Shown here in pieces: positions 5,857-7,049 of a stretch of DNA of 7,049 nt; within the stretch, counting starts at the first letter, position 1, and each line of letters opens with the position of its first letter. Origin of the DNA: Inquilinus sp. (GTDB taxonomy: Bacteria > Pseudomonadota > Alphaproteobacteria > DSM-16000 > Inquilinaceae); NCBI GenBank assembly GCA_013003675.1, contig JABDIP010000320.1, forward strand, positions 1 to 7,049, given 5' to 3'. The notes below the pieces were generated by a model. It had not been told where the DNA came from and searched no databases. It saw only the letters and a program-made list of their open reading frames with translations. The position numbers were made by a program, and so were the translations under genes.

Positions 5857-7049
5857 TCAACCGGTGATCTTTCGTCTCTTCCGGACGACCTCGACAACCC
5901 GGTCGGCAGGTAGTGTGACAGTGACCCGGGTTCCGTGATCCTTGCGGCTCTCAATGGCGACTTCGCCGCCATGCAGCTTGGCTAGGTCGATCGCCAGTGT
6001 AAGACCCAGGCCGGTGCCGGGCTGGCTGGCGGCGATCGGCCCTTCGACCCGGCCGAACCGCGTGATCGCGACCTTCAACTCTTCCTCATCCATGCCGATC
6101 CCGGTATCGGCAACGACGATGCGGAAGCCGCCGCGTACTGCCTGGGCATTGATCGTCACCTTGCCGCCGGCGGGTGTGAACTTGATCGCGTTGGTCAGCA
6201 GATTGAGCAGGATCTGCTTGAGCTTGGACGGGTCGACCCACAAGCAGGCATCGGGATGCACCAGCCGGGTTTCGATCTTGATATTGGCCAGCTTGGCGCG
6301 TTCGCTGGCGAGGCGTCGGACATCTTCGATCAGCGCCGCGACCCCGACCGTGTCCTCGTTGATCGGGATGGTGCCGGCTTCGATCTTCGAGACGTCGAGG
6401 ATGTCCTCGATGATCTGGCACAGCAGGCCGCCGCTGTTCTCGATATCGCGGCAGTATTCAAGGTATTTCGGCTGGCCGACTGGCCCGAAGACCTCCGACC
6501 GGATCACCTGTGCGAAACCGACGATGGCGTTCAGCGGAGTCCGCAGTTCGTGGCTCATATTGGCCAGGAACTCGGACTTGGTGCGATTGGCCAGTTCCGC
6601 CCCTTCCTTGGCCTCGATCAAAGCCGCCTCGGCCTCCTTGCGGTCGGTGATGTCGAGCGAAACGGTAACGACATGGGTGATGCGGCCGAGATCGTTTCGC
6701 ACCGGCGACTTCGTGGTCAGGAAGATGCGCTGTACGCCCTTCGGGGTAATGAACATCTCTTCGAAGCTGGGCGGCGCATCGCCGGATTCGAATATCTCGA
6801 GGTCGAGGGTATGCGCCTTGCGCGAGTAGTCGTTGTCGAGCAGCTCGACCGCCGTCTTCCCGGACGCTTCATCCGGCCCGACTCCGAACAGGTTGGCCTG
6901 GTAGGAATTGATGAAGGCGTAGCGGCCGGTCGACGTGGTGGCGCTGATCATCGCCGGCACGGCATCGATCACCCGCAACAGCCGTTTGTGGCTTTCGCGC
7001 AAGGCGCGCTCGTGCTGGTCGGTCTCGCGCTCGATCCGCCGTTCCAGGG
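5857..7049 (-). CDS. PAS-domain sensor histidine kinase (N-terminus cut by window edge)
   Basis: The frame is open from the right edge (first full codon at 7045-7047) to the TGA at 5857-5859, giving 397 visible residues. The TTG at 7000-7002 is an internal codon and need not be the start, since a charged, probably coiled-coil segment (ERETDQHERALRE) continues beyond it. A PAS domain follows over about 125 visible residues (FINSYQANLFG, ending in VSLDITDRKEAE). The HisKA domain comes next, with phospho-acceptor His at 6550-6552 in MSHELRTPLNAI. The HATPase domain has the N-box NLLTNAIKF, VADTGIGM and GTGLGLTLAI. No membrane segment, receiver or Hpt is visible, so this is a simple kinase that needs a separate response regulator. 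The sensing part may lie beyond the edge. The 28-bp gap to the RpfC-type gene on the same strand suggests an operon. It could feed the same pathway, or phosphorylate a regulator encoded to the right. Confidence 0.9.
   Translation of the reverse strand, partial: LERRIERETDQHERALRESHKRLLRVIDAVPAMISATTSTGRYAFINSYQANLFGVGPDEASGKTAVELLDNDYSRKAHTLDLEIFESGDAPPSFEEMFITPKGVQRIFLTTKSPVRNDLGRITHVVTVSLDITDRKEAEAALIEAKEGAELANRTKSEFLANMSHELRTPLNAIVGFAQVIRSEVFGPVGQPKYLEYCRDIENSGGLLCQIIEDILDVSKIEAGTIPINEDTVGVAALIEDVRRLASERAKLANIKIETRLVHPDACLWVDPSKLKQILLNLLTNAIKFTPAGGKVTINAQAVRGGFRIVVADTGIGMDEEELKVAITRFGRVEGPIAASQPGTGLGLTLAIDLAKLHGGEVAIESRKDHGTRVTVTLPADRVVEVVRKRRKITG

Noticed and set aside
5942..6829. 295-codon plus-strand open frame opposite the PAS kinase
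   Set aside because: It is the antisense shadow of well-defined PAS, HisKA and HATPase domains.

Overview
The window looks like chromosomal DNA of a high-GC alphaproteobacterium. The short DksA/TraR-type zinc-finger protein and the PAS histidine kinase are of types I associate with Rhodospirillales/Rhizobiales-like genomes. The genus cannot be read from the sequence.

Layout from left to right. (1) Positions 1-354, minus strand: a nearly complete DksA/TraR-family C4 zinc-finger protein, cut at its C-terminus by the window edge. (2) Positions 355-1080: about 0.7 kb without a convincing gene. Much of it is AT-rich (about 46% GC by hand count over 481-780), and it holds several small dyads. (3) Positions 1081-2806, plus strand: an RpfF-type synthase of the diffusible signal factor (DSF), followed 70 bp later by a haem-oxygenase-like (HDO/TenA-like) protein with a metal-ligand pattern of the di-iron type. 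(4) Positions 2864-2979: a composite palindromic repeat of about 116 bp between the two convergent transcription units. Its right end overlaps the stop codon of the next gene. (5) Positions 2976-5828, minus strand: a 950-residue membrane hybrid kinase of the RpfC type (sensor membrane domain, HisKA, HATPase, degenerate receiver, intact receiver, Hpt). (6) Positions 5857-7049, minus strand: a PAS-HisKA-HATPase histidine kinase, cut at its N-terminus by the right edge. It lies 28 bp upstream of the hybrid kinase and is probably in the same operon.

Taken together, this is a DSF (cis-2-unsaturated fatty acid) quorum-sensing locus. RpfF would make the signal from acyl-ACP, and the RpfC-like kinase would sense it and also carry the phosphorelay. 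The synthase and sensor genes converge, as they do in Xanthomonas. Two things differ from the classical locus. A putative metal-dependent oxidase follows the synthase and may modify the signal or its precursor. A second histidine kinase, rather than a visible RpfG-type HD-GYP regulator, precedes the sensor gene. The sensor also has about 105 extra N-terminal residues, with two hydrophobic segments, in front of the conserved DSF-recognition motif.
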